A stretch of 6,586 nt of DNA from the NCBI GenBank assembly GCA_023429545.1, contig JAEYUU010000570.1, positions 1 through 6,586 on the forward strand, written 5' to 3'. Shown here piece after piece: positions 5,977 to 6,586 of the stretch. The stretch comes from Verrucomicrobiota bacterium. Lineage in GTDB: Bacteria > Verrucomicrobiota > Verrucomicrobiia > Verrucomicrobiales > Verrucomicrobiaceae. The notes beneath the pieces are model-generated. The model searched no databases. It was not told the origin of the DNA and saw nothing but the letters and a program-made list of their open reading frames with translations. Numbering within the stretch: position 1 is the first letter of the stretch; the number at the start of each line of letters is the position of its first letter. The position numbers and the translations under genes were made by a program.

Positions 5977-6586
5977 ATGAAGGTCCTGCTCCTCCTCAGC
6001 ACGGCCCTTGTGACGGGGATGACGGTCACGACATCATGCTTCGCCAAGGCTCATGAGGTTCCCCTGCGCAACAGTGGGATGGAGGACGGCGACGACGTGG
6101 CGCCGCCCATCGGCTGGAATGGAAAGTCCGGCCCGTGCGAAGTGCGGCGGGACACGCTGTACTTCCACGGAGGAAAAGCCAGCCTCGTGGTGGACCGCAG
6201 GAAGAACACGGACAACGAACGCGGCTGCGCCCACCAGATGGTGCTGCTGCGCGATCCTCCGAAGGAAGCTGCGCCACTGGCTGGCGCAGTGCCGTCTGAC
6301 ATCAAGGCTCCCCCGCCCGAACCTCTCAAGCTGAAGGTCGGTGGCTGGGTGAAGGTGGACCCGGGGGCAAAAGCCACGTTTGCCGCGCATTTCTTCGATG
6401 AGAAATTCGCCTTCAGCGAAATCGTTCCCATCCTGCACATCAATGCCTTCCAGGACTGGACGAAGGGAGAGGCGGAGATCAACGTGCCCGAGCAAGCGAC
6501 CCGCGTGGCAATCGCGCTCTATGTGGAAGGTCAGGACCGTGCGTGGCTGGATGACGTGAGCGTGACCTCCAACCTCCCCATCAAGG
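5977..6586 (+). CDS. Secreted beta-sandwich (carbohydrate-binding-like) protein, 3' end cut off
   Basis: The frame from ATG 5977 is open to the window end (203 complete codons), so the gene continues outside. Residues 1-23 form a signal peptide (MKVLLLLSTALVTG...). Cleavage could follow CFA at 23. Cys21 in TTSC is a poor lipobox, so a lipoprotein is possible but less likely. The mature part has the layout of CBM-like jelly-roll modules: an N-terminal NSGMEDGD...PPIGW (32-47), a GGKASLVVD strand (65-73), a GGWVKVDPG strand (122-130), and the closing AWLDDVSV (189-196) typical of their last strand. Cys54 and Cys84 could form a disulfide after export. Such modules often precede or follow a catalytic domain, which may lie beyond the window. 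The ligand is unknown. The gene follows the small membrane protein by 9 nt with no Shine-Dalgarno, suggesting one operon. Confidence 0.8.
   Translation, partial: MKVLLLLSTALVTGMTVTTSCFAKAHEVPLRNSGMEDGDDVAPPIGWNGKSGPCEVRRDTLYFHGGKASLVVDRRKNTDNERGCAHQMVLLRDPPKEAAPLAGAVPSDIKAPPPEPLKLKVGGWVKVDPGAKATFAAHFFDEKFAFSEIVPILHINAFQDWTKGEAEINVPEQATRVAIALYVEGQDRAWLDDVSVTSNLPIK

Noticed and set aside
6034..6495. Minus-strand frames over the right end of the window
   Set aside because: The plus-strand frame from 5977 has a signal peptide and beta-sandwich motifs and is open to the edge. The opposite frames show neither.

Overview
The window is GC-rich bacterial DNA with genes packed on both strands. It most resembles a Verrucomicrobiota (or, less likely, Planctomycetota) chromosome. 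This is inferred from the gene types: a FAD-dependent oxidoreductase with a golvesin/xanthan-lyase-type C-terminal domain, a Tat-exported sugar-isomerase-like TIM barrel, and a secreted jelly-roll protein. Start codons without clear Shine-Dalgarno sequences also fit. No rRNA, tRNA, CRISPR array, insertion sequence or phage gene was seen, so no lineage marker confirms the assignment.

Layout, left to right: (1) 1-1718 (+), the 3' part of a FAD-dependent oxidoreductase whose N-terminus lies outside the window, closed by a strong intrinsic terminator at 1754-1782. (2) 1903-2646 (+), a YafK/DpaA-type L,D-transpeptidase-fold protein with an intact HG...SxGC active site. (3) 2739-3653 (+), a twin-arginine-exported hydroxypyruvate-isomerase-like TIM-barrel protein. 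Its stop codon lies in the loop of a perfect 11-bp inverted repeat. (4) 3697-5511 (-), a convergent gene for a protein of about 604 residues. It has a DUF4261-like N-terminal half, a Ser/Arg linker encoded by a CTG/AGC repeat, an unrecognised C-terminal half and a polyproline tail. (5) 5641-5967 (+), a small protein with two or three membrane helices, divergent from gene 4. (6) 5977-6586 (+), the 5' part of a secreted protein with a carbohydrate-binding-like beta-sandwich, cut by the window end.

The genes do not form one obvious pathway. Genes 1, 3 and 6 fit a lifestyle of degrading and modifying polysaccharides and sugars, with export to the envelope, and gene 2 acts on peptidoglycan. Genes 5 and 6 are 9 nt apart and probably cotranscribed. 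Gene 4 is alone on its strand and is the least explained gene here. No clearly new multi-gene system is visible. The items most worth a second look are the C-terminal half of gene 4, the nested repeats at 3640-3666, and the uncharacterised pair at 5641-6586.
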